This document shows, piece by piece, positions 34,397 through 43,746 of a stretch of 64,000 nucleotides of DNA. The notes beneath the pieces were generated by a model, which did no database searches, was not told the origin of the DNA, and saw only the letters and a list, made by a program, of their open reading frames with translations. A program made the translations under genes and the position numbers. The stretch is from Campylobacterota bacterium (GTDB taxonomy: Bacteria; Campylobacterota; Campylobacteria; Campylobacterales; Sulfurovaceae). Each line of letters opens with the position of its first letter. Within the stretch, counting starts at the first letter, position 1. The DNA is taken from positions 1-64,000 of the forward strand of contig QKDN01000031.1 of NCBI GenBank assembly GCA_003252535.1, given 5' to 3'.

Positions 34397-34972
34397 ATGA
34401 ATGAAGCAGAAGAAAGATTAGGCACTTTTCCCTATATCATCGGTGGAGCATCGTTTATCCCGGGTATTGGAATACTCTTTGGTATTGTTGCTATTATCTG
34501 GGGTCTGGTCACAAACAAGCTTGGCGGTAAGAAGCTGGCTGTGATAGGAGCCAGCGGAATTGCTCTGAGTGTTATCCTATATAGTTCACTTTTCTACTTT
34601 GGTTTTGTGCAAAGAGGCGGTGTATATGATGACCTGCGGACACAGTTGAGCAAGAACACGATCACTTCCCTGGTGCAATCTATCGAGTTTTATAAAGTGC
34701 AAAACGGCAAGTATCCAGATTCATTGGAAATATTGCAAAAATCTCTTCCTGAAAACTCGATGGTGTTCGTTTATGATCCGACAGATGTTCAAATGGGTCG
34801 TCAACCCCGTTATTTTCACTACGAATTGATAGATGATGGACATTACTATCTATTAGGTGTGGGGGCTGATGCAAAGCCATACACAAGTGACGATATCTTG
34901 CCAAATATTGAAGCAAAGTCTGACAGTAATATCGGTTTCAAGGTCAATGGAGGTAGTAAGAAAGCTTTATAG
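34397..34972 (+). CDS. Membrane protein with pseudopilin-core-like C terminus
   Basis: A 191-residue protein. Two membrane helices occupy residues 10-75 (GIGILFGIVAIIWGLVTNKL and GASGIALSVILYSSLFYFG). The soluble part resembles the GspG major pseudopilin core: a helix LVQSIEFYKVQNGKYPDSLE, then strands with DPTD, FHYELIDDGHYYLLGVGADA and a SDDI calcium-site-like end. It lacks the prepilin cleavage motif at the N terminus, so it is not itself a pseudopilin. The ATG at 34397 has GGAG upstream. Function unknown. Confidence 0.6.
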   Translation: MNEAEERLGTFPYIIGGASFIPGIGILFGIVAIIWGLVTNKLGGKKLAVIGASGIALSVILYSSLFYFGFVQRGGVYDDLRTQLSKNTITSLVQSIEFYKVQNGKYPDSLEILQKSLPENSMVFVYDPTDVQMGRQPRYFHYELIDDGHYYLLGVGADAKPYTSDDILPNIEAKSDSNIGFKVNGGSKKAL

Positions 34973-34990
34973 TTTGTTACTTTACTTGTC

Positions 34991-35087
34991 ACGAAGAGCT
35001 TCAGCTTCGTCAATGCTATATTGGCATTATGTAGTTCAATTGAAGTCTTGAAGTCCAATAGGACATACCACAGCTGGAGCTGTGGTA
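34991..35087. repeat. Two short hairpins in a gene gap
   Basis: ACGAAG/CTTCGT (34991-35010) and TACCACAGC/GCTGTGGTA (35066-35087, followed by CGAGC). The second matches in style 58329-58351 (TTCCAAAGC/GCTTTGGAA followed by CGAGT): a palindrome, GGAGCT in the loop side, then a CGAG tail. Confidence 0.5.
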
Positions 35088-35122
35088 CGAGCTGAATAAC
35101 GACGACAGAAATAAGGAAATGT

Positions 35123-35434
35123 ATGACAAACTTAACAAGTGAATGGTTAAACAATGCATCACCATACATATCTACATGGATTTATGATATTGACTCCAGA
35201 AAAATAATACTTGAATGTGTTGATACGCCCGAAAAAATGAACCCAACAAAGCGAATTACATTAACTGATGTCATTGAGTATAGGGAAGAAACAATTGATG
35301 ATGAGTATGATGACCAGTGTCTTGATAGTGTGATCGGTATTCATTGGATTTCTGATAATGTGTTGTGTATTCATACTGAAAAGAAAGAAATTATTGTCAA
35401 GATTGGGAATGAACCAACTATTGTGGAATTGTAA
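35123..35434 (+). CDS. Small acidic hypothetical protein
   Basis: A 103-residue soluble protein, acidic (about 22% Asp+Glu), with predicted strands TWIYDIDSRKIILECVD and NVLCIHTEKKEIIVKIG. An AAGGAAATG ribosome site precedes the ATG. It resembles small immunity-type proteins in size and charge but I recognise no family. It is A/T-rich and sits among hairpin repeats just before a toxin-antitoxin pair, consistent with accessory DNA. Confidence 0.5.
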   Translation: MTNLTSEWLNNASPYISTWIYDIDSRKIILECVDTPEKMNPTKRITLTDVIEYREETIDDEYDDQCLDSVIGIHWISDNVLCIHTEKKEIIVKIGNEPTIVEL

Positions 35435-35543
35435 AGAGAGCAGACTGTGGGCTGAAGCCCCGATTCCGAGTAATATCAACAGACTTACATGGTTTTAAGA
35501 TGAATAGTGTTATAAAATATAAAAATATTCCAAAGGATGAAAT

Positions 35544-35753
35544 ATGGTCGTTGATCCCCTGACTCTGCCGATCCAAGAGAGAATACGCCTTGTTGAGGAT
35601 ATCTGGGACAGCATCGAGGCTGATCAGACTGCATTGCCTGTCAACGATGAACAAAAACAGGAACTCGATAAACGGTTGGACTCCTATGCTCTCGATGGGA
35701 ACAAAGGCCGTGAGATCAAGGATGTGATCTCGGATATCAGACAAAGACTCTGA
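35544..35753 (+). CDS. Addiction-module antitoxin (CHP02574-like)
   Basis: A 69-residue protein of the putative addiction-module component type: LPIQERIRLVEDIWDSIEAD near the N terminus, then LPVNDEQKQELDKRLDSY. This family pairs with ParE/RelE toxins, as here. It has an AAAGGATG ribosome site. The toxin gene begins 2 bp after its stop. Confidence 0.78.
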   Translation: MVVDPLTLPIQERIRLVEDIWDSIEADQTALPVNDEQKQELDKRLDSYALDGNKGREIKDVISDIRQRL

Positions 35754-35755
35754 TC

Positions 35756-36046
35756 TTGAAAGTCCATTTCCGACCTGAAGCTGAAGCAGATATCGAAGTA
35801 GCAGCAAAATGGTATGAAAAACAGTGCAAAGGTCTCGGAGAAGATTTTCTGGATGAGATCGTGAGTACAGCAGAAAGAATATCAGACAATCCGCATATCT
35901 ATCAACCCGTCTACAAAAACATACGGCGAGCCATCATCCACCGTTTCCCTTTCGGGATATTTTACCAGATCGAGGACGAAGCCATTGTAGTATTTGCAGT
36001 CATGCATGGCAGTCGTCATCCGAAACATTGGAAAAAAAGAGCATAA
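35756..36046 (+). CDS. RelE/ParE-family toxin
   Basis: A 96-residue toxin-fold protein: FRPEAEADIEVAAKWYEKQ, GEDFLDEIVSTAERI, then FPFGIFYQIEDEAIVVFAVMH and a basic C terminus (SRHPKHWKKR). This is the ParE/RelE superfamily; the pairing with a CHP02574-type antitoxin points to a ParE-like member, but gyrase poisoning versus mRNA cleavage cannot be decided. It starts with TTG at 35756; no other start fits. Confidence 0.82.
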   Translation: MKVHFRPEAEADIEVAAKWYEKQCKGLGEDFLDEIVSTAERISDNPHIYQPVYKNIRRAIIHRFPFGIFYQIEDEAIVVFAVMHGSRHPKHWKKRA

Positions 36047-36185
36047 CGGATAGAACCTGGATGGCTTATCCATGAGATGACCACATTGCAGGTCATTTAA
36101 AATACATCTCCATATTGACTCTACAATGAACGAAATACACCACATCACTCTAGTGAACAAGTGAACATGACATAAATAGTGTATA

Positions 36186-37241
36186 ATGCCCGAAACACGA
36201 ACAATGACAGAGAACACAATGCTGAAAGAACTGATAGATGAATTTGAAAAGAAGTACGGTTATAGGGTAGTCTATGTGACGCAATACGGCTCGAAGCTTT
36301 TCGGTACCGACAACCCCAACTCCGATACCGACTATAAAGGGATATTTATCCCAAACAAACGGGATGTGCTCCTCAAAAAGGATATCGACCACTACACCTT
36401 CAACACCGGCGATACACATACCAAGAACGAAAAAGACGATATAGACCTCCAGCTATACAGTATCTATAAATGGTTCGGTCTGCTCAGAAAAGGCGAAACC
36501 GGTGCGATCGATCTGCTCTTCTCGCTGTACAGGGAGGAGACGCAGATGTTTGGCAACCGGGAATTTATCGAATTTATGAAAAAGCACCAACATCGTTTTT
36601 ACAATCGTGACCTGCACTCCTTCATAGGCTACTGTGTCGGACAGAGCAAAATGTACAATATCAAAGGGGAGCGATACGGAGAGCTCCTTGATTTCGTACA
36701 GCAGGTCAGGGTGTTGTCCTCGGGAGCTGGCGATCTGAAACTGGAAAGTATCTATCCCGGTATCCAGAGTGTCTTCGATACTATGCACTACAAGTATATC
36801 CGCTTCGTCACCGCCGCGATCGCCAGAGGCAGCGAAGGGCAGAAAGAGGGAGTCTATGTCGAAGTGTTGGGCAAACGCTTTCTCGGAACGGTCACGGCAG
36901 AGTATTTCCTGCAAAAGGTGATCGCGATGGAAGAGCAGTTCGGGGAGCGATCCAAAGCCAGTATCAAAGGGGTCGACTACAAGGCGCTTTCCCATGCAGT
37001 GCGGGTGATCGATGAAGTGGAGGAGCTGATCGACGGTGGATTCATCTCGTTCCCGCTGCGAAGCAGAGCATATATCCGCTCGATCAAGGAGGGGCATGAG
37101 AGTCTGGAGTCAGTCATGAACTACATCGACCTGAAGCTTGACCTGGTACGCCAAAAGCTGGAGACGAGCGATCTCCCCGAGAAGTCGGATGAGGCTTTCA
37201 TCGAAGAGAGTATCCTGGATATGCTCGAATGGAAAATATAG
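36186..37241 (+). CDS. Predicted nucleotidyltransferase (RlaP-like)
   Basis: A 351-residue protein with the Pol-beta nucleotidyltransferase motif YGSKLFGTDNPNSDTDYKG (GS ... SDxD, residues 33-51). The remaining length and FVQQVRVLSSGAG region match the predicted nucleotidyltransferase family sometimes linked to RNA repair (RlaP). Substrate unknown. The start is uncertain: ATG at 36186 overlaps a TATAAT, so translation may begin at 36204 or 36219, which keeps all of the motif. Confidence 0.75.
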   Translation: MPETRTMTENTMLKELIDEFEKKYGYRVVYVTQYGSKLFGTDNPNSDTDYKGIFIPNKRDVLLKKDIDHYTFNTGDTHTKNEKDDIDLQLYSIYKWFGLLRKGETGAIDLLFSLYREETQMFGNREFIEFMKKHQHRFYNRDLHSFIGYCVGQSKMYNIKGERYGELLDFVQQVRVLSSGAGDLKLESIYPGIQSVFDTMHYKYIRFVTAAIARGSEGQKEGVYVEVLGKRFLGTVTAEYFLQKVIAMEEQFGERSKASIKGVDYKALSHAVRVIDEVEELIDGGFISFPLRSRAYIRSIKEGHESLESVMNYIDLKLDLVRQKLETSDLPEKSDEAFIEESILDMLEWKI

Positions 37242-37267
37242 ATATTTCTATATAATCTGAAGAAAAA

Positions 37268-39328
37268 TCAGAGATCGGAACTGTTCGCATCCTTTTCATG
37301 GATGAATTTTTCGATAGCGCCTTTTGAGTTGTGATACCGGATGTAGCGCGTCGACTCATAGATACCCATCAGGACATCCTCCATTTTTTTCGCCTCTTCG
37401 GGGGACTTGGCGATGAGGTTCTCCGGCTTCCCCTTGAAGGAGTACTCGTAGAGAGCTTTCTCCTTGCCGTCCACACGCATCGTAAAGAGATATTTTTCAC
37501 CTGCGAGGCTGATCTGTGGGTTGGTGTCATAGTTCATGAAGAACGCGTAGTGCTGTTGGCTGCCGAAATCCTTGTCGAGGATATCCCTGCCGTAGGTGGT
37601 ATTGAGGTATTCCGTTCCCGTGAGCCCTGCGATCGTCGCCATGATATCGACCTCGCTGACCGGGTAGTCGATCTCTTTGTGTTTGATGAGCTTGGGCGCA
37701 TAGATGACCAGCGGGGTATGGACGGCGGCCAGTTCGAGAGACTCTTCGCTCTTCTCCATATGATCCGCCCTTCGCGGGAGTCCGTGATCGCCGACGAATA
37801 TGAAGATAGTGTTGTCGAAGTACTTCTCTTTCTTTGCCAGCTCGATGAACCTCTTGAGGCTGTGATCCTGAAAAGTCTGACCTAGAAGCTCATTTTCCTT
37901 ACCGTCGAAACTGTACTTGAGCAGCGTCTCTTTGGAGTGTTTTTCGGGTCTGACATAGCCGAAGTTCTCTTCGGGGATGGTATTGGGCGAATGGTTGCTC
38001 GCGAACTGTACATAGGCGAAGAACGGCTGGGTCTGCTGTCTCAGCACATCGTTGACCTCGCCGACGAGGTGGGCGTCGCTGATCCCCCAGACATCGTTTC
38101 TGGGACTCTTGTAGGATGCTTCCTCGCGGGTGACGATCCCGTCGATATTCCCCAATACACCCCGCACATTCCCCCAGCTCAGGCTCCCCCCGATGAAGTA
38201 GAACTTCTTGTAGTCCTTGAGCGAGTTGAGGATCATGTTCTGCTGTACGATCATGGGGTTCCTCGAGCTGGTCTTCATCCTCTCGATATCGGCAAGACCC
38301 GTCACCGAAGCCCAGACGCTCCTAGCCGTCCCGATATGGGGCGTGTAGTACCTGGAGTAGGTGAGACCGTTATCGCTCATGTATTTGAGGTAGGGGGTCG
38401 GGTCGAGAGGGTTGCCCGAGATGCTCGAGCGCGAATAGGAGGTCGACTCTCCCAGAATAAAGACGATATTGGGTTTGTCGAAGCTGTATTCGGGCGCATG
38501 ATCGGGTTTGATCACCCTCACCAGGTCGGATGAATTGTGATCCTTCGGATCGATCCCGACATACTCGGCTACATATGGGTAGTATTTTTTGACCTTCTCC
38601 ATTTCGTACCGGACATCATTGTTCTTGAGGGTATTGATGAAATAGGTGACCGGGTTGGAGGAGAGGTAGGAGATGAAATTGTTCGAAGAGAAGAAAGCTT
38701 CGCTCCATCTCCACGGGTAGAGCTCGAGCTTGCCGTAGCCGCCGAACAGGTAGAGGACGCTGAAGAGGGTATAGATCGTGACCTTCTGCCTGAGGGTGTA
38801 GCGCTCTTCGCCGCGGTCGATCCTTTTGACCAGTGACAGCAGGAGCCTGAATATGATCCCAAGTGAAATGAGCGTGATCAGTGTGACGCTGAAGATCGGA
38901 TAGTCGTCCTTGACCATCTTGAACGCTTCGCCGAAATCGTAGAAGTACCTGATGATGCTGTTGTCGACGGGCTTTTTGAAAAAGTCATAGTAGGCAAAGT
39001 TGATCACATAGAGTGCGATGATGAGGAAATTGGTCAGGATGAGATAGGAGAGCCAGAAGTATTTGGCGATCTGCGATCTGAAGATGCCGATATGTTTGAT
39101 CCCGCCTGTGAGATAGATCGGGAGGAGCAGGAGGACGGCAAGCTGCAGGTCGAACCTAAACCCTACCCAGAGTCCGTATAGAAGATCGCCGACGGTGTGG
39201 TCGAGATCGAGATGTTTGAAAGCAAAGAGGAATCCCAGCCTGAAAAGTGTGAAGAGAATGAGCTCCGCGGCCAGGAGAACGAGGAGGAATCGGATGATCC
39301 TGGGGAGTCTGGACAACATCAGGATCAC
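37268..39328 (-). CDS. LTA synthase/EptA-like sulfatase-family transferase
   Basis: A 686-residue inner membrane enzyme. Five membrane helices occupy residues 1-195, then an extracytoplasmic alkaline-phosphatase-like domain (about 285-640) with FILGESTSYSRSSISG (nucleophile region), VGDHGLPRR (metal site) and HTPLVIYAP. Related enzymes transfer phosphoglycerol or phosphoethanolamine from phospholipids to cell-surface glycans or lipid A. Which group it uses is not evident. It begins at a GTG overlapping the phosphatase stop (GTGA); an ATG 9 bp later is an alternative. Lies next to the LPS core genes. Confidence 0.85.
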   Translation of the reverse strand: MILMLSRLPRIIRFLLVLLAAELILFTLFRLGFLFAFKHLDLDHTVGDLLYGLWVGFRFDLQLAVLLLLPIYLTGGIKHIGIFRSQIAKYFWLSYLILTNFLIIALYVINFAYYDFFKKPVDNSIIRYFYDFGEAFKMVKDDYPIFSVTLITLISLGIIFRLLLSLVKRIDRGEERYTLRQKVTIYTLFSVLYLFGGYGKLELYPWRWSEAFFSSNNFISYLSSNPVTYFINTLKNNDVRYEMEKVKKYYPYVAEYVGIDPKDHNSSDLVRVIKPDHAPEYSFDKPNIVFILGESTSYSRSSISGNPLDPTPYLKYMSDNGLTYSRYYTPHIGTARSVWASVTGLADIERMKTSSRNPMIVQQNMILNSLKDYKKFYFIGGSLSWGNVRGVLGNIDGIVTREEASYKSPRNDVWGISDAHLVGEVNDVLRQQTQPFFAYVQFASNHSPNTIPEENFGYVRPEKHSKETLLKYSFDGKENELLGQTFQDHSLKRFIELAKKEKYFDNTIFIFVGDHGLPRRADHMEKSEESLELAAVHTPLVIYAPKLIKHKEIDYPVSEVDIMATIAGLTGTEYLNTTYGRDILDKDFGSQQHYAFFMNYDTNPQISLAGEKYLFTMRVDGKEKALYEYSFKGKPENLIAKSPEEAKKMEDVLMGIYESTRYIRYHNSKGAIEKFIHEKDANSSDL

Positions 39329-39945
39329 TTGTCGAGGGTATTGACCGTCGCGTCTGCGCCGTCGCGCCTCGGTCTGTAGTGCATCAGGAAGTCCCCTTTC
39401 TGTTTGCCGTCTGCAAAGGCGCTTTTGTATCCGAGCCCCTGTACGATCAGTCTAGTTTTTTCCCTTGCGTCCTTGTTGCTCCAGTTCTCATACTCGATGC
39501 GGTAGATCGCGCTGTATATCTGGGCTCTGCCCGTACCGTGGTAGCAGTGGATCAGTACCGGATAGTTCTTGGGGTCGTCGAGTACCTCGTAGAACCTGGT
39601 GAGCGTCTCTTTGGTCGGTATCTGGGCTGACTGGATATTGACATGCTTGATAGTGAGGTTGTGCTTTTTGTTGATGTCATTGACCGCTTTATCTTCTCTG
39701 TCGATCTCGACCTGGGTTTCTGGATCGAGTTCGTCATGGATATTCGGGTGCAGAAGGTCTATCACGGTATTGATCTTGTTGTCGACCAGGTAGGTTTCGA
39801 GCTTGTCGGGCGGCATGAGGGCGGATTTGTAGACCTTCCCTTCACTGATCGTCTCAAATCTATAATTGAAATTGACATGCCATACATAGTAGGCTGCGGC
39901 GACTGCTGTCAGCAGCCCGATAGTCAGAAATATTTTTTTCTTCAC
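39325..39945 (-). CDS. Membrane-anchored dual-specificity/tyrosine phosphatase-like protein
   Basis: A 206-residue protein with an N-terminal membrane anchor or uncleaved signal (residues 5-25) and a phosphatase domain carrying the CX5R loop HCYHGTGRA (Cys134, Arg140) and a general-acid candidate in the DLLHPN/SAQIP segments. The active site would face the periplasm. Such periplasmic PTP-fold enzymes can act on phospho-lipids or phospho-glycans as well as proteins. Coupling by GTGA to the sulfatase-type transferase suggests a shared cell-envelope substrate. GTG start after AGGATAAG. Confidence 0.8.
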   Translation of the reverse strand: MKKKIFLTIGLLTAVAAAYYVWHVNFNYRFETISEGKVYKSALMPPDKLETYLVDNKINTVIDLLHPNIHDELDPETQVEIDREDKAVNDINKKHNLTIKHVNIQSAQIPTKETLTRFYEVLDDPKNYPVLIHCYHGTGRAQIYSAIYRIEYENWSNKDAREKTRLIVQGLGYKSAFADGKQKGDFLMHYRPRRDGADATVNTLDK

Positions 39946-40031
39946 TGCACTTATCCTCGTTTTTGGCGCATTTTATCCAAACCTTAGTAAAACAATCGTG
40001 AATGCCCTCCCGCACGCCCTGTTGGTATAAA

Positions 40032-40047
40032 TATAATATAGTATAAT
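40032..40047 (+). promoter_or_regulatory. Putative promoter -10 region of the LPS operon
   Basis: Two overlapping-type -10 boxes, TATAAT at 40032-40037 and 40042-40047, lie 26-36 bp before the waaC GTG. No clear -35. Confidence 0.45.
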
Positions 40048-40073
40048 TTTCGAAATAATTTCGGGAGGTTGGG

Positions 40074-41060
40074 GTGAAGATAGCGATAGTCAAACTCTCG
40101 GCGATGGGCGATATCGTCCATGCGATGGTCGCGTTGCAGTTCATCAAAAAACGATATCCCGACAGTCAAATCGACTGGATCGTCGAGGAGGGATTCCGCG
40201 GCGTCCTCGAGAGTAATCCCGACATCGATACCATCCTCACGGTCAACCTCAAATCGATCAAAAAGAAAAAAAGCGCGATCTTCACCCAGGCAGCCCTGCT
40301 GCGGGAATATGCCAAAAACGACTACGATATCATCATCGATGCGCAGGGGCTCATCAAGTCGGCGATCGTAAGTCGGCTGCTGAGACGCAAAAAAGGGTGT
40401 ATTATCGCCGGGTTCGACAGGGAGAGCATCCGGGAGCGGGTCGCGGCGCGGCTCTATGACAGGACGGTGCATATCCCCTATGATCAGAACACCATCGACA
40501 GGAATGTCAAAGTGCTCACCGAGCCGCTGGGGATCGAGGCAGGGAGTGCTGATATCCTTGCGAAAGAGCCGTTCCTTTTCACCAAAAGCTCGTTTGAGCG
40601 GAAGGGCTACATTGTCTTAGTGGTCGGCTCGACATGGGAGAGCCGCAACTATCCCAGGGAGAAGTTCCTCGAGATAGCCGCTGCGCTGGGCAGGGAAACC
40701 ATCGTGGTCTGGGGCAGTGAAGAGGAGCACGGCAAAGCCCTCTGGCTCTCGGAGCGGAGCGGAGTGATCGAAGCTGCTCCCAAAGGGAACCTCGAACTGC
40801 TTAAGGCGATCATCGCCAACGCCTCCCTGGTGATAGGCAACGACACGGGTCCCACCCACATGGCATGGGGGATGAACATCCCGTCGATCACGATATTCGG
40901 CCCCACGCCGGTCAACCGCATCTATATCACCGACATCAATAAGGCTGTCAAGTCTCCAAGCAAGGTCGACCACTACAGGCTCGACCGGAACGACTTCAGT
41001 ATCCGGGATATCGATCCGGCTGAGATCATTACACTTGCACGCGGGCTGATTGATGGTTGA
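40074..41060 (+). CDS. waaC: LPS heptosyltransferase I
   Basis: A 328-residue GT9 glycosyltransferase that adds the first L-glycero-D-manno-heptose to Kdo of lipid A. The N-terminal KLSAMGDIVHAM motif, IDAQGLIKSA and the C-terminal GNDTGPTHMAWGM (donor site) are diagnostic of WaaC. GTG start, with GGGAGG upstream. The next gene (lpxL) starts inside its last codons. In Campylobacter waaC and the acyltransferase gene are also adjacent at one end of the LOS locus. Confidence 0.93.
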   Translation: MKIAIVKLSAMGDIVHAMVALQFIKKRYPDSQIDWIVEEGFRGVLESNPDIDTILTVNLKSIKKKKSAIFTQAALLREYAKNDYDIIIDAQGLIKSAIVSRLLRRKKGCIIAGFDRESIRERVAARLYDRTVHIPYDQNTIDRNVKVLTEPLGIEAGSADILAKEPFLFTKSSFERKGYIVLVVGSTWESRNYPREKFLEIAAALGRETIVVWGSEEEHGKALWLSERSGVIEAAPKGNLELLKAIIANASLVIGNDTGPTHMAWGMNIPSITIFGPTPVNRIYITDINKAVKSPSKVDHYRLDRNDFSIRDIDPAEIITLARGLIDG

Positions 41061-41958
41061 TCATCTCTATCTGGGAGCCTACCGTCTTCTGGGGGTACTC
41101 TTTCGTCTGCTCCCACGCAGGGGACTGATCTGGTTTATGAGGGGCCTTGCGCGGTTTGCCTACCTCCTCGATACAAAACACCGCCGCATAATCGATGCCA
41201 ACCTGACCCTTGCATTTGACGATGACATTGGCAAAGAGGAGCGCAAAGCGATCGCATTGGGCTCCTATATCAACCTTTTCGATACGTTTTTCGGGATCAT
41301 CGCCCGTGAAAATATGGAAAAAGCCAAAGTGATCGAAAATATTGTTTTCGAAGGGGAAGAGATCGTCAGGAGGGTCAGGGAATCCGGGAAGAAGCTGATC
41401 TTTGTCACCGGGCATTACGGCAACTGGGAGCTTATCTCACAGGCATTGGCGATCAAATTCGATCTGACGCTTGTCGGTGTCGGCAGGGAGCTGGACAGCA
41501 AGCTTATGGACGAGAGGCTCAAAAGGAACAGGGAACGCTTCAATGTCGAGATGGTCTACAAGAGAGGAGCGATGAAGGGGTGTATACAGGCCCTCAATGC
41601 AGATAAAGCGGTTGGGATCCTTGTCGATCAGAGTTTGCCTCTTTCACAGGGGATCGAGATCGATTTTTTCTCCCATAAGGCGACCCATACGACACTTGCG
41701 TCCATTCTGGCACGCAGATACGAGAGTGATATCATCCCGGTTTTTATCCACACTGAGGACTATCTTACTTACAAAGCGACGATCCATGAACCGATACCTT
41801 ACCAAAAAAGCGACGAACAGGAGGCGGATATCCTCGCGATGACACAGGCACAGGCCGATATCATGGAGAGGGTCATCAGGCAGGACCCGAGGCAGTGGTT
41901 CTGGCAGCACAAGAGATGGAAGGTCTTTTACAGCGGGATATATCGTCAATACCGTTAA
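41053..41958 (+). CDS. lpxL: Lipid A late acyltransferase
   Basis: A 301-residue LpxL/HtrB (WaaM)-family inner membrane acyltransferase adding a secondary acyl chain to Kdo2-lipid A precursor. The HX4E catalytic motif is HYGNWE (His121, Glu126), an N-terminal membrane segment is present, and GILVDQS and QWFWQHKRWK are conserved blocks. The start is at the ATG 41053, overlapping waaC by 8 bp; a TTG 3 bp earlier is possible. Confidence 0.92.
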   Translation: MVDHLYLGAYRLLGVLFRLLPRRGLIWFMRGLARFAYLLDTKHRRIIDANLTLAFDDDIGKEERKAIALGSYINLFDTFFGIIARENMEKAKVIENIVFEGEEIVRRVRESGKKLIFVTGHYGNWELISQALAIKFDLTLVGVGRELDSKLMDERLKRNRERFNVEMVYKRGAMKGCIQALNADKAVGILVDQSLPLSQGIEIDFFSHKATHTTLASILARRYESDIIPVFIHTEDYLTYKATIHEPIPYQKSDEQEADILAMTQAQADIMERVIRQDPRQWFWQHKRWKVFYSGIYRQYR

Positions 41959-42013
41959 ATATTATTAGATATAATAGTCAAATCAATGAATCGCTTAGGA
42001 CAATGACTCGCAG

Positions 42014-43729
42014 ATGAAACAACTACTCAGATACTTCCTCCCCTATATGACCGGATACAAAAAGGAGTTCTTCCTCTCCGTGCTCGGGATGATCGCGGTA
42101 GCTGTCGGGACAGCGGGAAGCGCCCATATCCTCAAACCCATGCTCGATGAGCTCTTCATCAACAAAGACAAAGCGATGCTCCAGATGATCCCCTTCATGA
42201 TCGTCGGGGTCTTTATGCTCAAGTCTGTCGGTCGTTATATCCAGACCTACTACACCGTCTATATCGGCGAGGATATCATCAGAAGATTGCGTAACAAGCT
42301 CTCACTCCACCTGATGCATCAGGATATGAGCTATCTCAACAGTATGAGGAACGGTGAGATACTCAGCCGTATCACCAATGATCTGGGGCGTATCCAGATG
42401 GTCGTTTCGACGATGATCCCCAAGATGCTGGTCAGTGCGATGATGATAGCTGCGCTGAGCGGCTATGTCGTCTACCAGAGTCCTGTACTGGCGTTCTATT
42501 TCCTGGTGATCATGCCCCTTGCGCTCCTGCCGCTCCAGATGCTTGCACGCAGGATGAAACGCTATGCAAAGCGTTCGCAGGAGAGCAATTCCGATCTCAC
42601 CTCCCGTCTCACCGAGACCTTCAACAATATCGAAGTGATCAAGGCCAACTCTTCCCAGGAGTTCGAGCATGAGCGTTTTTCGGCCGAGAGTATGAGATTC
42701 TTCGTACTCAATATCAAGAAGAGCATTATCAATGCGCTCGTAGGGCCTACCCTCGAGGTGTTCGGCTCTGTCGCCATCGCTGCGGCCATCTATGTGGGAG
42801 CGTTGCAGGTGATGGACGGGGAGATCACCGTGGGGACCTTCTTCGCGTTCGTTACGGCACTCTTCATGCTCTACGATCCCATACGCACCCTCTCCAACAT
42901 CCACAACCAGATACAGGAGGCTGTAGCGGCGACAGAGAGGATGAACGAGCTTTTTGCCGTGAACCCCGCGATCGTGCCGGGACAATACGAGCTTGGGGAG
43001 ATCGACACTATTGGATTCCGGTCCGTCAGTCTGGACTACGGTGACAAAAAAGCGCTCGAAGGTATCGACCTGGAGGCCAGAAAAGGGGAGATATACGCCC
43101 TTGTCGGCGACAGCGGTGCAGGGAAGAGCAGTTTTGTCAATCTTATCGTCCGTTTCTATGATGCTTCCGGCGGCGATATCATCATCGGCGGCCGTTCCAT
43201 CCGCGACTACACCCTCACTTCGCTCCACCACAGGATTGCCTATGTGACACAGCGTATCTATATCTTCCAGGATACTATCCAGGCCAATGTCGCATACGGG
43301 AGCGAGGCCGACCGGGAGAGGGTGATCGAAGCGCTCAAAAAAGCGCAGGCATGGGAGTTTGTCAATGCGCTGCCCGAAGGTGTCGATACGATGCTCGATG
43401 AGTTCGGGGTCAATCTCAGCGGTGGTCAGAGGCAGCGCATAGCCCTCGCCAGAGCGCTCTACAAGTCCCCCGACGTGCTGATACTCGACGAGGCGACCTC
43501 GGCCCTAGACAACAAGAGCGAGCTTGCCATCAAAGAGGCGATCGAGAGCCTGAAAAAGGATATGATCATCTTCGTCGTAGCCCATAGGCTCTCGACGATC
43601 GAGAATGCCGATACCATCCTCCTCTTTGAAGGTGGAAAGATCGTGGCAAGGGGCAGCTACAGTGAACTCCTGGAGAATGCTCCGAAGTTTCAGGTACTGG
43701 TCAATCAGGGTAAAGAACATACTCCATAA
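42014..43729 (+). CDS. msbA: Lipid A-core flippase, ABC transporter MsbA
   Basis: A 571-residue half-transporter: six membrane helices (residues 1-315) and an ABC domain with Walker A GDSGAGKSS, signature LSGGQRQRIALARAL, Walker B VLILDEATSALD. Flips lipid A-core across the inner membrane for later transport by Lpt. Position between lpxL and a WaaL-like ligase supports this over a drug exporter. A 55-bp gap separates it from lpxL; the ribosome site is weak. Confidence 0.9.
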   Translation: MKQLLRYFLPYMTGYKKEFFLSVLGMIAVAVGTAGSAHILKPMLDELFINKDKAMLQMIPFMIVGVFMLKSVGRYIQTYYTVYIGEDIIRRLRNKLSLHLMHQDMSYLNSMRNGEILSRITNDLGRIQMVVSTMIPKMLVSAMMIAALSGYVVYQSPVLAFYFLVIMPLALLPLQMLARRMKRYAKRSQESNSDLTSRLTETFNNIEVIKANSSQEFEHERFSAESMRFFVLNIKKSIINALVGPTLEVFGSVAIAAAIYVGALQVMDGEITVGTFFAFVTALFMLYDPIRTLSNIHNQIQEAVAATERMNELFAVNPAIVPGQYELGEIDTIGFRSVSLDYGDKKALEGIDLEARKGEIYALVGDSGAGKSSFVNLIVRFYDASGGDIIIGGRSIRDYTLTSLHHRIAYVTQRIYIFQDTIQANVAYGSEADRERVIEALKKAQAWEFVNALPEGVDTMLDEFGVNLSGGQRQRIALARALYKSPDVLILDEATSALDNKSELAIKEAIESLKKDMIIFVVAHRLSTIENADTILLFEGGKIVARGSYSELLENAPKFQVLVNQGKEHTP

Positions 43730-43746
43730 AGCCATCAAAGGAGCAA

